From NCBI GenBank assembly GCA_030426685.1, contig JAUHYC010000001.1, positions 124,001 to 188,000 on the forward strand: DNA of 64,000 bases, in the 5' to 3' direction. The stretch comes from Alphaproteobacteria bacterium. Lineage in GTDB: Bacteria; Pseudomonadota; Alphaproteobacteria; Rhodobacterales; Rhodobacteraceae. A program made the translations under genes and the position numbers. Shown here one piece after another: positions 42,749 through 51,399 of the stretch; within the stretch, counting starts at the first letter, position 1, and each line of letters begins with the position of its first letter. The notes under the pieces were generated by a model. That model made no database searches, was not told the DNA's origin, and saw only the letters and a program-made list of their open reading frames with translations.

Positions 42749-43483
42749 TCAGGTAACCAACCCACCGGCCAGATATCGGCGTGAGTCCGCGCTCTGCGGT
42801 GCGTCCAGAACCTGCCGCGCGAGGCCATGCTCAACCACATGACCGGTCTGCATCATGACGATATCCGCAGCCAGACGCCGCGCCTGACCGATATCATGCG
42901 TCACCATCACGATGCGCACGCCACGCTCCGAAGCGCGCAGCACCATCTGTTCGATCTTCTGCGTGGCACTTGGGTCCAGCGCGCTGGTGGGTTCGTCCAG
43001 AAACAACGTCCCGGGGTCCAAGGCCAAGGCCCGCAGGATCGCAAGCCTCTGCGCCTCCCCGCCTGACAGCGAGCGAGCAGCCTGACGCGCTTTGCCCTCA
43101 AGCCCCCCTTCGGCCAGTAACTCCGCTATACGCCACTTGCGCTGCGCCCGCGGTATGGACTGCCGCCTAAGGACAAAATCCAGATTGGCCGCGACTGAGC
43201 GCCGCAACAAAACCGGGCTTTGAAACACCATGGCCTGCCGCGCCTTGTGGCCTGTACTCAGCGGTTGCCCGTCCTGACAAACCTCTCCCTGATCCGGGGA
43301 AATCAGCCCATGCAGACAGCGCAAGAGCAGGCTTTTGCCCGCGCCGTTTGGTCCGAGGATCAGGGTTGGCCCCGGCCCGTTCAGACAAAGATATGGAACC
43401 TCCAGTATCGCCTTGCCGTTGCGCGCGATGCGCAGATTGTGGGCCTCGAGCACGCCCGGCACTCCAGATATCACATCACGCAT
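42749..43483 (-). CDS. tupC: Tungstate ABC transporter ATP-binding protein
   Basis: 244-aa ABC ATPase. Walker A is GPNGAGKSLLLRCL, the signature is LSGGEAQRLAILRALALDPG, and Walker B with D-loop is LFLDEPTSALD; the switch His is in MVTHDIGQA. It overlaps tupB by eight bases and lies 22 bases before tupA. It energises uptake of tungstate via TupB. Identification as tungstate-specific comes from the TupA neighbour. Confidence 0.93.
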   Translation of the reverse strand: MRDVISGVPGVLEAHNLRIARNGKAILEVPYLCLNGPGPTLILGPNGAGKSLLLRCLHGLISPDQGEVCQDGQPLSTGHKARQAMVFQSPVLLRRSVAANLDFVLRRQSIPRAQRKWRIAELLAEGGLEGKARQAARSLSGGEAQRLAILRALALDPGTLFLDEPTSALDPSATQKIEQMVLRASERGVRIVMVTHDIGQARRLAADIVMMQTGHVVEHGLARQVLDAPQSADSRRYLAGGLVT

Positions 43484-44189
43484 GGCGCAATCCCTCCCGT
43501 TCCGCCCGCAGGGTCAGAGCGCTGACCAACGCGTTCACCGCCACGGCGATCCCGACCAGTATCGCCCCCAGAGCCAAGGCCAGCGCCAGATTGCCTTTCG
43601 AGGTTTCAAGTGCAATCGTCGTGGTCATCACCCGGGTTACGTGATTGATATTGCCGCCCACGATGATCACCGCCCCAACTTCGGCGATGGCGCGTCCGAA
43701 CCCAGCCAGTAACGCGGTCACCAGAGCCAGCCGTGCGTCCCACAACAGCACCGGAACCGAGGCCAGCCGTGACACGCCCAGCGAGCGGAGCTGTTCGGAA
43801 TATTCCTCAGCCAGTGTCTCAACCACTTGCCTAGTCAGCGCCGCGATAATGGGTGTCACCAGAACAACCTGCGCGATAATCATGGCGGTTGGTGTATACA
43901 GCAGTTCGAGCACTCCCAATGGCCCGGACCTTGACAACATCAGATAGACCAGCAAGCCAACCACGACCGGCGGCAACCCCATCAGAGCGTTCATCAGGAT
44001 GATCACGACCCGCCGTCCCGGAAACCGCGCCACAGCCAGAGCAGCCCCGACAGGCATCCCGATCAGGGCTGAAATCAGCACGGCAAAGATCGAAACCCGC
44101 AAAGACAACAGCACAATCGCCCACAGCTCTGCATCCCCTCGAAAGATGAGGGAAAGAGCGATGTTGAATTCTGATGCAAAGTTCTGCAT
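43476..44189 (-). CDS. tupB: Tungstate ABC transporter permease
   Basis: 237 aa, about five or six transmembrane helices of the ModB/CysT permease type. The EAA loop is at ~140-160 (EEYSEQLRSLGVSRLASVPV; the conserved Gly is present), and FGRAIAEVGAVIIVGGNINH is the typical region after it. First gene of the tupBCA operon. The ~90-base AT-rich stretch upstream (44190-44290) should carry its promoter; it contains no obvious gene. Confidence 0.92.
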   Translation of the reverse strand: MQNFASEFNIALSLIFRGDAELWAIVLLSLRVSIFAVLISALIGMPVGAALAVARFPGRRVVIILMNALMGLPPVVVGLLVYLMLSRSGPLGVLELLYTPTAMIIAQVVLVTPIIAALTRQVVETLAEEYSEQLRSLGVSRLASVPVLLWDARLALVTALLAGFGRAIAEVGAVIIVGGNINHVTRVMTTTIALETSKGNLALALALGAILVGIAVAVNALVSALTLRAEREGLRHA

Positions 44190-44296
44190 TTTGTTCAGTT
44201 ATTGAATAATGGCATCGTATTTAGCGGTATATTTCATAGGAATACTAAGCCGATTGAGCACGAAATACACACACAAATCCGACTTCCCAAACAAAA

Positions 44297-44322
44297 AACA
44301 CGGCCCTTCTCGGGGCCGCGTT
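44297..44322 (-). terminator. Terminator of the pyrimidine transporter operon
   Basis: On the minus strand, CGGCCC and GGGCCG pair around a 6-base loop and are followed by GTGTTTTTTGTTTG. It lies ~25 bases after the stop of the substrate-binding protein gene. Confidence 0.85.
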
Positions 44323-44347
44323 CAGAGCGTCAGATATGTGCCGGTGA

Positions 44348-45343
44348 TCAATTCAACGCAGCATCCGTGATCTGGTGCGTCCACGCGCCTTCCGGCTGTG
44401 CGGTGATCACAGGGTCAGAGCCACCGGACATCAACGTTGACACCGTGCGCTCGTAATCTTCGGGGCTCAGTGCGCCATTGGACCCTGCGGTCAGCTTGGC
44501 AATTTCACCCATCATGCGCTTTTGGTGTTCTTCCGTCTGAGCACCGGTTGCATCGTTTTCCAGCACGATCTCAGCAGCCTCATCCGGATTTTCTTCTGCG
44601 TATTTCCAACCCTTCATCGACGCGCGAACAAACCGTTCCATCTTGTCGACAAAGGCTGCATCACTCAGATTTTCTTCGAGCACATAAAGACCGTCTTCAA
44701 GTGTTGCGACACCCTGATCTTCGTACTTGAAAGTAATAAGTTCCTCGGGCGCGACACCGGCATCGATGACCTGCCAATATTCGTTGTAGGTCATCGTACT
44801 GATGCAATCGGCCTGGCGCTGGAGCAGCGGATCAACGTTGAATCCCTGTTTCAGCACCTCGACACCGTTCTCGCTTTTGCCGTCAGTGTTGATATTCAGC
44901 TGATTCATCCAGCTCATGAAGGGGAACTCATTGCCGAAGAACCAGACGCCCAACGTGCGGTTCTTAAGGTCTTCAGGCGAAGTTATCCCAGCATCTTTCC
45001 AGCAGGTCAGCATCATGCCCGAGCTTTTGAACGGCTGTGCAATATTGACCAACGGCAGCCCCTTTTCGCGCGCGGCCAGTGCGGCAGGCATCCATTCGAC
45101 TGTCACGTCGGCTCCACCTCCGGCAATCACCTGAGTCGGCGCAATGTCGGGACCACCAGGCAGAATGGTGACATCCAGCCCCTCTTCTTCGTAGAATCCT
45201 TTGTCCTTGGCTACATAGTACCCGGCAAACTGCGCCTGCGTGACCCATTTCAATTGAAGCGTAACCTCATCCGCAGCAAGCGCTGCGCTGGCGGCCATGC
45301 TAAAGGCGGCTATCGCCCCGCTGAGTAGCTTATTCATCTTCAT
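44348..45343 (-). CDS. ABC transporter substrate-binding protein, NMT1/THI5-like
   Basis: 331 aa with a signal peptide (~1-23). LKWVTQAQFAGYYVAKDKGF is the classic NMT1/THI5 opening and GGGADVTVEWMPAALAARE continues the fold. In this family ligands include pyrimidines (hydroxymethylpyrimidine), riboflavin and alkanesulfonates. Position at the end of a pyrimidine catabolic operon suggests uracil, thymine, dihydropyrimidine or a ureido acid as ligand; this is inference. It lies 55 bases after the second permease gene, with a hairpin between, a layout that often raises binding protein output. Confidence 0.9.
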   Translation of the reverse strand: MKMNKLLSGAIAAFSMAASAALAADEVTLQLKWVTQAQFAGYYVAKDKGFYEEEGLDVTILPGGPDIAPTQVIAGGGADVTVEWMPAALAAREKGLPLVNIAQPFKSSGMMLTCWKDAGITSPEDLKNRTLGVWFFGNEFPFMSWMNQLNINTDGKSENGVEVLKQGFNVDPLLQRQADCISTMTYNEYWQVIDAGVAPEELITFKYEDQGVATLEDGLYVLEENLSDAAFVDKMERFVRASMKGWKYAEENPDEAAEIVLENDATGAQTEEHQKRMMGEIAKLTAGSNGALSPEDYERTVSTLMSGGSDPVITAQPEGAWTHQITDAALN

Positions 45344-45364
45344 GTCTCCTAGTTGCTGTTGGTG

Positions 45365-45378
45365 CCCCGTTTTCGGGG
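45365..45378 (-). terminator. Small hairpin before the substrate-binding protein gene
   Basis: CCCCG-(4 nt)-CGGGG stem in the 55-base gap between the permease and the binding-protein genes. It has no T-run in the direction of transcription; probably an mRNA stability or attenuation element. Confidence 0.45.
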
Positions 45379-45398
45379 TCTGTTAAAATCTTCCTTTG

Positions 45399-46244
45399 TT
45401 ATCCTCGTTGCGACGGATGCCAGAATGTCACCGCCTTCTCGATCATCGCGACCAGACCGTAGAACGCGGTGCCGGCCAAAGCGGCCACCACAATCTCGGC
45501 CCAGACCATATCAAGCGACAACTGCCCGACGCTGGTCGAAATCCGAAAGCCCATGCCCAGCGTAGGTGAGCCAAAGAACTCGGCCACGATAGCGCCGATC
45601 AGCGCCAGTGTGGTGGAAATCTTCAGCCCATTGAAAACAAACGGCATCGCGGCAGGCAGGCGCAGCTTCACAAAGCTCTGCCAGTAGGTCGCAGCGTAGG
45701 TCTCCATCAGGTCTCGTTGCATGGACGTTGCCTCACGCAGTCCGGCCACGGTGTTCACAAGCATTGGAAAGAATACCATCACAACGACGACCGCAGCCTT
45801 CGAATGCCAGTCGAACCCGAACCACATAACCAGTATCGGAGCGGTTCCGACGATGGGCAATGCGGCAACGAAATTGCCAACCGGCAACAGGCCGAGCCGC
45901 AGGAAATCCCAGCGATCCACGGCAATGGCCATCAGGAAAGCAGCCGTACAGCCAATGATGTAGCCACTGAGTGCTCCCTTAATGATGGTTTGCGTAAAAT
46001 CCGCCCAAAGGATCGGCAAGCTATCGGCAAAGCGCACAGCTATGACGGAAGGCGCGGGCAGGATTACCAAGGGCACTTCGAGCCCCTGCACCAGAAGCTC
46101 CCAGACACCAATGACGGTCAGACCAAAAATCAGCGGTGCCAGAAACCGAACCATCGGCGTATCGGCCTGCGGTCCGCTGGCCAGTCGGCTGTTAAGCCAC
46201 CAGCCTGTCAGCCACACAAGGATTGCCAGGAACACCAAGATCAT
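45399..46244 (-). CDS. ABC transporter permease (pyrimidine-type), second
   Basis: 281 aa, about six helices, SsuC/TauC/ThiX type. The EAA motif is visible around AGLREATSMQRDLMETYAAT followed by LRLPAAMPFVFNGLKI. The start overlaps the stop of the first permease by four bases (ATGA). The two permeases are homologous to each other in the EAA region (KLRLPASMPYLFASLKIG in the other), so they form a heterodimer. Confidence 0.92.
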   Translation of the reverse strand: MILVFLAILVWLTGWWLNSRLASGPQADTPMVRFLAPLIFGLTVIGVWELLVQGLEVPLVILPAPSVIAVRFADSLPILWADFTQTIIKGALSGYIIGCTAAFLMAIAVDRWDFLRLGLLPVGNFVAALPIVGTAPILVMWFGFDWHSKAAVVVVMVFFPMLVNTVAGLREATSMQRDLMETYAATYWQSFVKLRLPAAMPFVFNGLKISTTLALIGAIVAEFFGSPTLGMGFRISTSVGQLSLDMVWAEIVVAALAGTAFYGLVAMIEKAVTFWHPSQRG

Positions 46245-47158
46245 TGTGCCATCCCCATCCGTCTCAGAACCGTGCGCTCAATCAGTCCCAGCAGCCCGAC
46301 AAGACAGCCTGCCAGAATCGCTGCTGCAAACAGCGCCGACCAAATCTGCACCGTCTGACCATAGTAGCTTCCGGCCAGCAGGCGCGCGCCCAGCCCCGCG
46401 ACCGCACCGGTCGGCAATTCCCCCACGATCGCCCCGACCAGAGACGCCGCGATGCCAATTTTCAGAGAGGCGAACAGATATGGCATCGAGGCGGGCAAGC
46501 GCAGCTTCCAAAATCCCTGTGACTGGCTGGCATTATACGTGCGCAGCAGATCCAGCTGCATCGCATCCGGACTGCGAAGCCCTTTCACCATGCCGACAAC
46601 CACCGGGAAAAAGCTCAGATAGGCCGAGATGATGGCCTTGGGTATAATGCCCTGCACCCCCACCGAATACAGTACCACGATGATCATAGGTGCCAGCGCA
46701 ATGATCGGGATGGTCTGGCTGACAATCGCCCAGGGCATCACCGACAAGTCCATCACTTTGCTGTGGACGATCCCGACCGCCAGCAGAATGCCCAATCCGG
46801 TGCCGATTACAAAGCCCAGCATCGTAGCGCTCAGGGTGACCCAACCATGATAGACGAGTGAGCGCTTCGACGTGATCTTCTTCCCAACTGTCGAGTCCCA
46901 GAGCTCAGTAATCACCTCATGTGGCGCGGGCAACCTCGGACGGTCCTGATCCCAGGTATCCGGAATGGCAAAGCTGTTATCCCAAACCAGGATGATATCG
47001 TTTTCCTGCATCCGCTCTTTGGCGTTGGGCGGATCAACCTGCTCACCTGCGCGTTCGGCCGCATTCAGAGCGCTGTCGATATTCATGGGAATACACGCGA
47101 TGTACCAAAACGCCACAATGGCAGCGACAACCCACAAAACAGCGGTGATTTGCTTCAT
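46241..47158 (-). CDS. ABC transporter permease (pyrimidine-type), first
   Basis: 305 aa. One N-terminal helix (~5-22), then a ~65-residue periplasmic segment (ERMQENDIILVWDNSFAIPD) that is unusual for the family, then the six-helix permease core with KGLRSPDAMQLDLLRTYNAS and LRLPASMPYLFASLKIG. The ATG at 47158 overlaps the stop of the GNAT gene as ATGA; a GTG three codons upstream is possible but not needed. It is the partner of the downstream permease. Confidence 0.91.
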   Translation of the reverse strand: MKQITAVLWVVAAIVAFWYIACIPMNIDSALNAAERAGEQVDPPNAKERMQENDIILVWDNSFAIPDTWDQDRPRLPAPHEVITELWDSTVGKKITSKRSLVYHGWVTLSATMLGFVIGTGLGILLAVGIVHSKVMDLSVMPWAIVSQTIPIIALAPMIIVVLYSVGVQGIIPKAIISAYLSFFPVVVGMVKGLRSPDAMQLDLLRTYNASQSQGFWKLRLPASMPYLFASLKIGIAASLVGAIVGELPTGAVAGLGARLLAGSYYGQTVQIWSALFAAAILAGCLVGLLGLIERTVLRRMGMAQ

Positions 47159-47586
47159 GCCTGCCACTCCATTCGAATAACCGGTATCGTATCGGGCGGT
47201 GACGGAGGTTCGGTCCCCGTCTCGATAAACCCCTCGCGCCGGTAGAAACGCTGTGCGTCACGGTTCGGTACATGGGTAGTCAGCCACAGGTAGTCGCGCC
47301 CGTCTTTGGCCTGATCCAGCAACTGTTTACCGATCCCCTCACCCGTCCGCAGGCAGTATAGAGCCCCCACTTTGCACTCAACCGGATCAACGGACATATA
47401 ACAATCAACCGGATCGCCCGAGACCCAGATTTCGCGCTTTGGGAACGCCTCGCTGATCAGCTTTTCAAGCTGTTCTTCGGGCAGATCATCGGGCATCCAG
47501 TCCGTTTGTATGATCCAGGTCGATACGACCCGCGCACAGGCTGCAGCATCCTCGGGTAACGCCCGTCTTATCTCGGCACCCGGCAT
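47155..47586 (-). CDS. GNAT family N-acetyltransferase within the pyrimidine operon
   Basis: 143 aa, single GNAT domain. The acetyl-CoA pyrophosphate loop reads LRTGEGIGKQLLDQAKDGRD and the C-terminal strand is RFYRREGFIETGTEP. It is translationally coupled at both ends: TAATG with the ATPase gene and ATGA with the permease gene. A small-molecule or peptide acetyltransferase; the coupling suggests an amine of the pathway (for example beta-alanine or beta-aminoisobutyrate) as substrate, but nothing in the sequence proves this. Confidence 0.88.
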   Translation of the reverse strand: MPGAEIRRALPEDAAACARVVSTWIIQTDWMPDDLPEEQLEKLISEAFPKREIWVSGDPVDCYMSVDPVECKVGALYCLRTGEGIGKQLLDQAKDGRDYLWLTTHVPNRDAQRFYRREGFIETGTEPPSPPDTIPVIRMEWQA

Positions 47587-48383
47587 TACACATCATCCCC
47601 ATGTCCGGCCCGCAATCCTTCACGCACCCGATGGGCAACTTCGATAAATTCGGGTGTGTCGCGAATATCCAGAGGCCGCTCCTTCGGCAAAGGGCTGTCG
47701 ATTACGTCCGTGATCCGCCCCGGCCGCGGGCTCATCACCACAATCTTGGTGCTCAGGTACACCGCTTCGGGGATCGAATGCGTGACGAAACCAATTGTCT
47801 TTTCGGTGCGTGCCCAGAGTTCCAGAAGCTGTTCGTTCAGATGGTCGCGAACGATTTCGTCCAATGCGCCGAAAGGTTCGTCCATTAACAGGATATCCGC
47901 ATCAAACGCCAACGCCCGCGCGATGCTTGCACGTTGCTGCATCCCCCCTGATAACTGCCAGGGAAATTTGCCGCCAAATCCTGCAAGATCAACAAGTTCC
48001 AGAACTTTGTTGACGCGCTCATCCTGCTCGGCGGAGGAATATCCCATGATCTCAAGCGGCAGCTTGATATTCTTGGCAATCGTTCGCCACGGATACAGCC
48101 CCGCCGCTTGAAACACATACCCATATGCCCGGTTCCTTCGGGCTTCGTCTGGGGTCATGCCATTGACGGTCAGTGTCCCACCCGTCGGAGTCTCCAACGC
48201 TGCAATGCAGCGCAGGAATGTGGTTTTTCCGCAACCAGAAGGTCCGATGAAGCTGACGAACTCTCCCCTGTCGATCGACAGATTCACGTCTTTCAACGCA
48301 TGAATAGGGCCATCATTCGTCTGAAACGTAAGGTCCAGTTGCCTTGCCTCAACCACAGGCTGGTTCTTTTTTTCTTTGATCAT
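47586..48383 (-). CDS. ABC transporter ATP-binding protein (pyrimidine-type)
   Basis: 265 aa, SsuB/TauB/ThiZ-like. Walker A GPSGCGKTTFLRCIAALE, signature LSGGMQQRASIARALAFDA, Walker B ILLMDEPFGALDE. I use ATG 48383 (MIKEKKNQPVVEARQLDLTF); the frame is open for 39 more codons upstream, but that would overlap the hydA 3' end and lacks the family's N-terminus. It energises the two permeases downstream. Confidence 0.93.
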   Translation of the reverse strand: MIKEKKNQPVVEARQLDLTFQTNDGPIHALKDVNLSIDRGEFVSFIGPSGCGKTTFLRCIAALETPTGGTLTVNGMTPDEARRNRAYGYVFQAAGLYPWRTIAKNIKLPLEIMGYSSAEQDERVNKVLELVDLAGFGGKFPWQLSGGMQQRASIARALAFDADILLMDEPFGALDEIVRDHLNEQLLELWARTEKTIGFVTHSIPEAVYLSTKIVVMSPRPGRITDVIDSPLPKERPLDIRDTPEFIEVAHRVREGLRAGHGDDV

Positions 48384-48436
48384 TCCGTTGCCTTGAAAAC
48401 TCACATCCGGACCGCAACACTGGCGATCCACGGACC

Positions 48437-49891
48437 TTAAACGCCTGTCGCCGGGATGCCCGTCCGCTCCACCGGACGTGGCGCGGTCAGCTCTTTCCAA
48501 GTGCTCAATGACTTGTTCACCTGGGTATTGGCCTCACGCGCAACAAACTTTCCGTGTCCTTCCTTGGTTCTGATTTCGCCATCATGCACCGCGACCTCAC
48601 CACGGGTCAGGGTAAACCGGGGCAATCCGCGCACCTCTTTACCCTCAAACACGTTGTAATCGATGGACGATTGCTGTTTATCCGCCGAAATCACCTTGGT
48701 CTTATCCGGATCCCAAACCACGAGGTCAGCATCACCTCCGACAAGGACCGATCCCTTTTTCGGATAACAATTCAATATCTTGGCGATATTTGTTGAAGTC
48801 ACCGCCACAAACTCGTTGGGCGTCAACCGACCCGTGTTCACCCCATAAGTCCACAACATCGGCATACGATCTTCCAGACCACCGGTCCCGTTCGGGATCT
48901 TGGTGAAATCCCCCACGCCATAGCGTTTCTGCTCAGTTGTAAAGGCGCAATGGTCCGTCGCCACAACACTCAGCGATCCCGATTGCAGCCCGTTCCACAG
49001 ACTGTCCTGATGCTGCTTGTTCCGGAATGGGGGGCTCATGACCCGACGCGCTGCGTGATCCCAATCCTGATTGAAATACTCGCTCTCGTCCAACGTCAGA
49101 TGCTGAATCAGAGGCTCGCCCCACACCCGCTTGCCCTGCATCTTGGCGCGCCTGATCGCCTCATGCGCCTCTTCGCAGGAGGTATGCACGACATAGAGCG
49201 GCACACCCGCCATATCGGCAATCATGATGGCGCGGTTGGTGGCTTCGCCCTCAACCTGCGGCGGGCGCGAATAGGCATGTGCCTCGGGGCCCGTATTGCC
49301 CTCAGCCAGCAGCTTGGCGCTCAACTCCGCCACTACATCGCCATTCTCGGCGTGCACCATTGCGATCCCGCCGAGTTCCGCCAGACGCTTGAATGATGAA
49401 TACAACTCGTCATCGTTCACCATCAAAGCGCCCTTGTAGGCCATAAAATGCTTGAACGTGTTGATCCCGCGCGTCTCGATCACGGTTTTGATGTCATCAA
49501 AAACCTGCTCACCCCACCAGGTCACCGCCATGTGGAACGAGTAATCACAATTTGCGCGCGTCGACTTGTTGTCCCACCGTTTCAAAGCATCCAGTAAGCT
49601 TTCGCCGGGGTTAGGCAGCGCGAAATCCACAACCATCGTCGTTCCACCCGCCAACGCGGCCCGCGTGCCGCTTTCAAAGTCATCGCTGGAATAGGTGCCC
49701 ATGAACGGCATTTCCAGATGCGTGTGCGGGTCAATCCCGCCGGGCATGACGTAGCAACCCGTTGCATCCAGCTCCTTGTCCCCCCGCAGGTCCGGGCCGA
49801 TCTCAACAATCACACCGCCCTCAACCTTCACATCCGCCTTATAGGTCAGATCAGCGGTAACAACGGTTCCGTTCTTGATAACAGTACTCAT
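48437..49891 (-). CDS. hydA: Dihydropyrimidinase
   Basis: 484 aa, cyclic amidohydrolase. It opens dihydrouracil or dihydrothymine to the N-carbamoyl beta-amino acid. The metal motif is GGIDPHTHLEMPFMGTYSSD, the carboxylated lysine lies in FKHFMAYKGALMVNDDE, and later zinc ligands occur in VHAENGDV and YVVHTSCEEA. VATDHCAFTTEQK is the dihydropyrimidinase motif. GGGAG precedes the ATG. It follows the amidohydrolase that acts on its product and precedes the ABC transporter, with a repeat element in the gap. Confidence 0.96.
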   Translation of the reverse strand: MSTVIKNGTVVTADLTYKADVKVEGGVIVEIGPDLRGDKELDATGCYVMPGGIDPHTHLEMPFMGTYSSDDFESGTRAALAGGTTMVVDFALPNPGESLLDALKRWDNKSTRANCDYSFHMAVTWWGEQVFDDIKTVIETRGINTFKHFMAYKGALMVNDDELYSSFKRLAELGGIAMVHAENGDVVAELSAKLLAEGNTGPEAHAYSRPPQVEGEATNRAIMIADMAGVPLYVVHTSCEEAHEAIRRAKMQGKRVWGEPLIQHLTLDESEYFNQDWDHAARRVMSPPFRNKQHQDSLWNGLQSGSLSVVATDHCAFTTEQKRYGVGDFTKIPNGTGGLEDRMPMLWTYGVNTGRLTPNEFVAVTSTNIAKILNCYPKKGSVLVGGDADLVVWDPDKTKVISADKQQSSIDYNVFEGKEVRGLPRFTLTRGEVAVHDGEIRTKEGHGKFVAREANTQVNKSLSTWKELTAPRPVERTGIPATGV

Positions 49892-49920
49892 TTTGAACTC
49901 CCTGATGCGGTCTGCGCCGC

Positions 49921-49984
49921 TTGCTTCATCTGGCTAAAAATACCTCGGGGGAGTCGCCCCGAGGGCGACGGGGGCAGCGCCCCC
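49921..49984 (-). repeat. 3'-end repeat element, copy D (after the amidohydrolase)
   Basis: On the minus strand, the hairpin GGGGGC-GCT-GCCCCC (49970-49984) begins at the stop codon of the amidohydrolase. A second stem CCTCGGGG/CCCCGAGG (49944-49965) follows, then GTATTTTTAGCCAGATGAAG (49923-49942). The tail and first hairpin are nearly identical to copy A. Here the element lies between two genes of one operon, so it may attenuate rather than fully stop transcription. Confidence 0.8.
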
Positions 49985-51234
49985 TACTCAACGATCTCAG
50001 CCGTCTCAACGACTGCATGAAACAGAACATCCGCCCCGGCTGCAGCCCAGTCTTTGCTGATCTCTTCGGCTTCGTTATGGCTCAATCCATCCACACAAGG
50101 GCACATGACCATTGCGGTTGGCGCCACCCGGTTGATCCAGCAAGCATCATGCCCGGCCCCCGAGATGATATCCGTATGCGAATACCCCAACCGCTCTGCA
50201 GCGTCGCGCACCGCCGCAACGCAGCCATCATCAAACTTCACCGGATCAAAGCCGCCAACTTTTTCGAACTCGATCTGCAGACCCATCTCATCGACAATAT
50301 CCTCGGCAGCGACACGCAGACGGTTCTCCATATCCGTGATCACGTCCAACTCGGGCGAGCGGAAATCGACAGTGAACACAGCCTTTCCCGGGATCACGTT
50401 GCGCGAGTTCGGATACACATCGATATGCCCCGCCGCGCCAACGGCATGTGGCGCGTGCGACCAGGCGATCTCATCCACTTTCTCAAGGATACGCGCCATC
50501 GCCAAACCGGCATTCTTGCGCATCGGCATCGGGGTCGAGCCGGTATGCGCGTCCTTGCCGGTCACCGTGATCTGAGTCCAGCTCAGCCCCTGGCCATGCG
50601 TGACGACGCCAATATCCTTGCCTTCAGCTTCCAGTATCGGCCCTTGTTCAATGTGCAACTCAAAAAAGGCGTGCATTTTTCGTACGCCGACTTCCTCGTC
50701 ACCGCGCCAACCGATCCGCTTTAGTTCATCGCCGAATTTCTTCCCTTCAGCGTCCTCGCGATCATAGGCCCAATCCTGCGTGTGCATCCCGGCGAAAACA
50801 CCGGACGACAACATTGCAGGCGCATAGCGCGTTCCTTCCTCGTTGGTCCAGTTCGTCGCCACGATAGGGTGTTTGGTTTTGATCCCCAGATCATTCAGAG
50901 TCCGAATGATTTCCAATCCCCCCAAAACACCCAGAACACCATCATATTTTCCACCTGTGGGCTGGGTATCCAGATGAGACCCGACATAGACAGGCAGGGC
51001 CTCAGGATCAGTCCCCTCCCTCCTGGCAAACATATTGCCCATTTGGTCCAACCCCATTGAGCACCCAGCTTCTTCACACCATTTCTGAAACAAGGCACGC
51101 CCTTCGGCGTCTTCATCCGTCAGGGTCTGGCGGTTGTTACCACCAGCAACACCGGGGCCAATCTTGGCCATCTCCATCAGGCTGTCCCACAATCTGTCGC
51201 CATTGATCCTGAGGTTTTGCGCCGGAGCTGCCAT
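49984..51234 (-). CDS. Zn-dependent N-carbamoyl-beta-alanine amidohydrolase (AmaB/HyuC-like)
   Basis: 416 aa, M20-family amidase. Metal-binding motifs are VGSHLDTQPTGGKYDGVLGV, TNEEGTRYAPAMLSSGVFAG and HIEQGPILEAEGKDIG; the closing GAGHDACWINRVAP is typical. It hydrolyses N-carbamoyl-beta-alanine to beta-alanine, CO2 and ammonia, step three of reductive pyrimidine breakdown; allantoate amidohydrolase is a relative but the neighbours favour pyrimidines. AGGGAAG precedes the ATG at 51234; an in-frame extension to 51291 would run into the RutR-type operator. Confidence 0.92.
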   Translation of the reverse strand: MAAPAQNLRINGDRLWDSLMEMAKIGPGVAGGNNRQTLTDEDAEGRALFQKWCEEAGCSMGLDQMGNMFARREGTDPEALPVYVGSHLDTQPTGGKYDGVLGVLGGLEIIRTLNDLGIKTKHPIVATNWTNEEGTRYAPAMLSSGVFAGMHTQDWAYDREDAEGKKFGDELKRIGWRGDEEVGVRKMHAFFELHIEQGPILEAEGKDIGVVTHGQGLSWTQITVTGKDAHTGSTPMPMRKNAGLAMARILEKVDEIAWSHAPHAVGAAGHIDVYPNSRNVIPGKAVFTVDFRSPELDVITDMENRLRVAAEDIVDEMGLQIEFEKVGGFDPVKFDDGCVAAVRDAAERLGYSHTDIISGAGHDACWINRVAPTAMVMCPCVDGLSHNEAEEISKDWAAAGADVLFHAVVETAEIVE

Positions 51235-51283
51235 TTTGTACTTCCCTGTTGCTTGCGATTTAGCTCGCTTTTGGTGTCTTGAT

Positions 51284-51299
51284 TTGACCATCTGGTCAA
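51284..51299. promoter_or_regulatory. RutR-type operator, perfect palindrome
   Basis: TTGACCATCTGGTCAA has both seven-base arms perfect around TC and matches the RutR consensus TTGACCA-NN-TGGTCAA exactly. It lies 50 bases before the amidohydrolase ATG and 101 bases before the TetR/RutR-like gene, so it can control both directions. Confidence 0.88.
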
Positions 51300-51399
51300 A
51301 CTCACGCTATCACGGGTTCGACATCAGTCAAGAAATTGCATAGCCCTGCTGGAATTTTCGACATATTCAGCGTCCGATTGGCCGAAAAAGAGACATCCC

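Noticed and set aside
44190..44290. Search for a ModE-like site upstream of tupB
   Set aside because: The spacer is AT-rich with pieces such as TATTTAGCGGTATA, but no convincing dyad of the known ModE type could be drawn.
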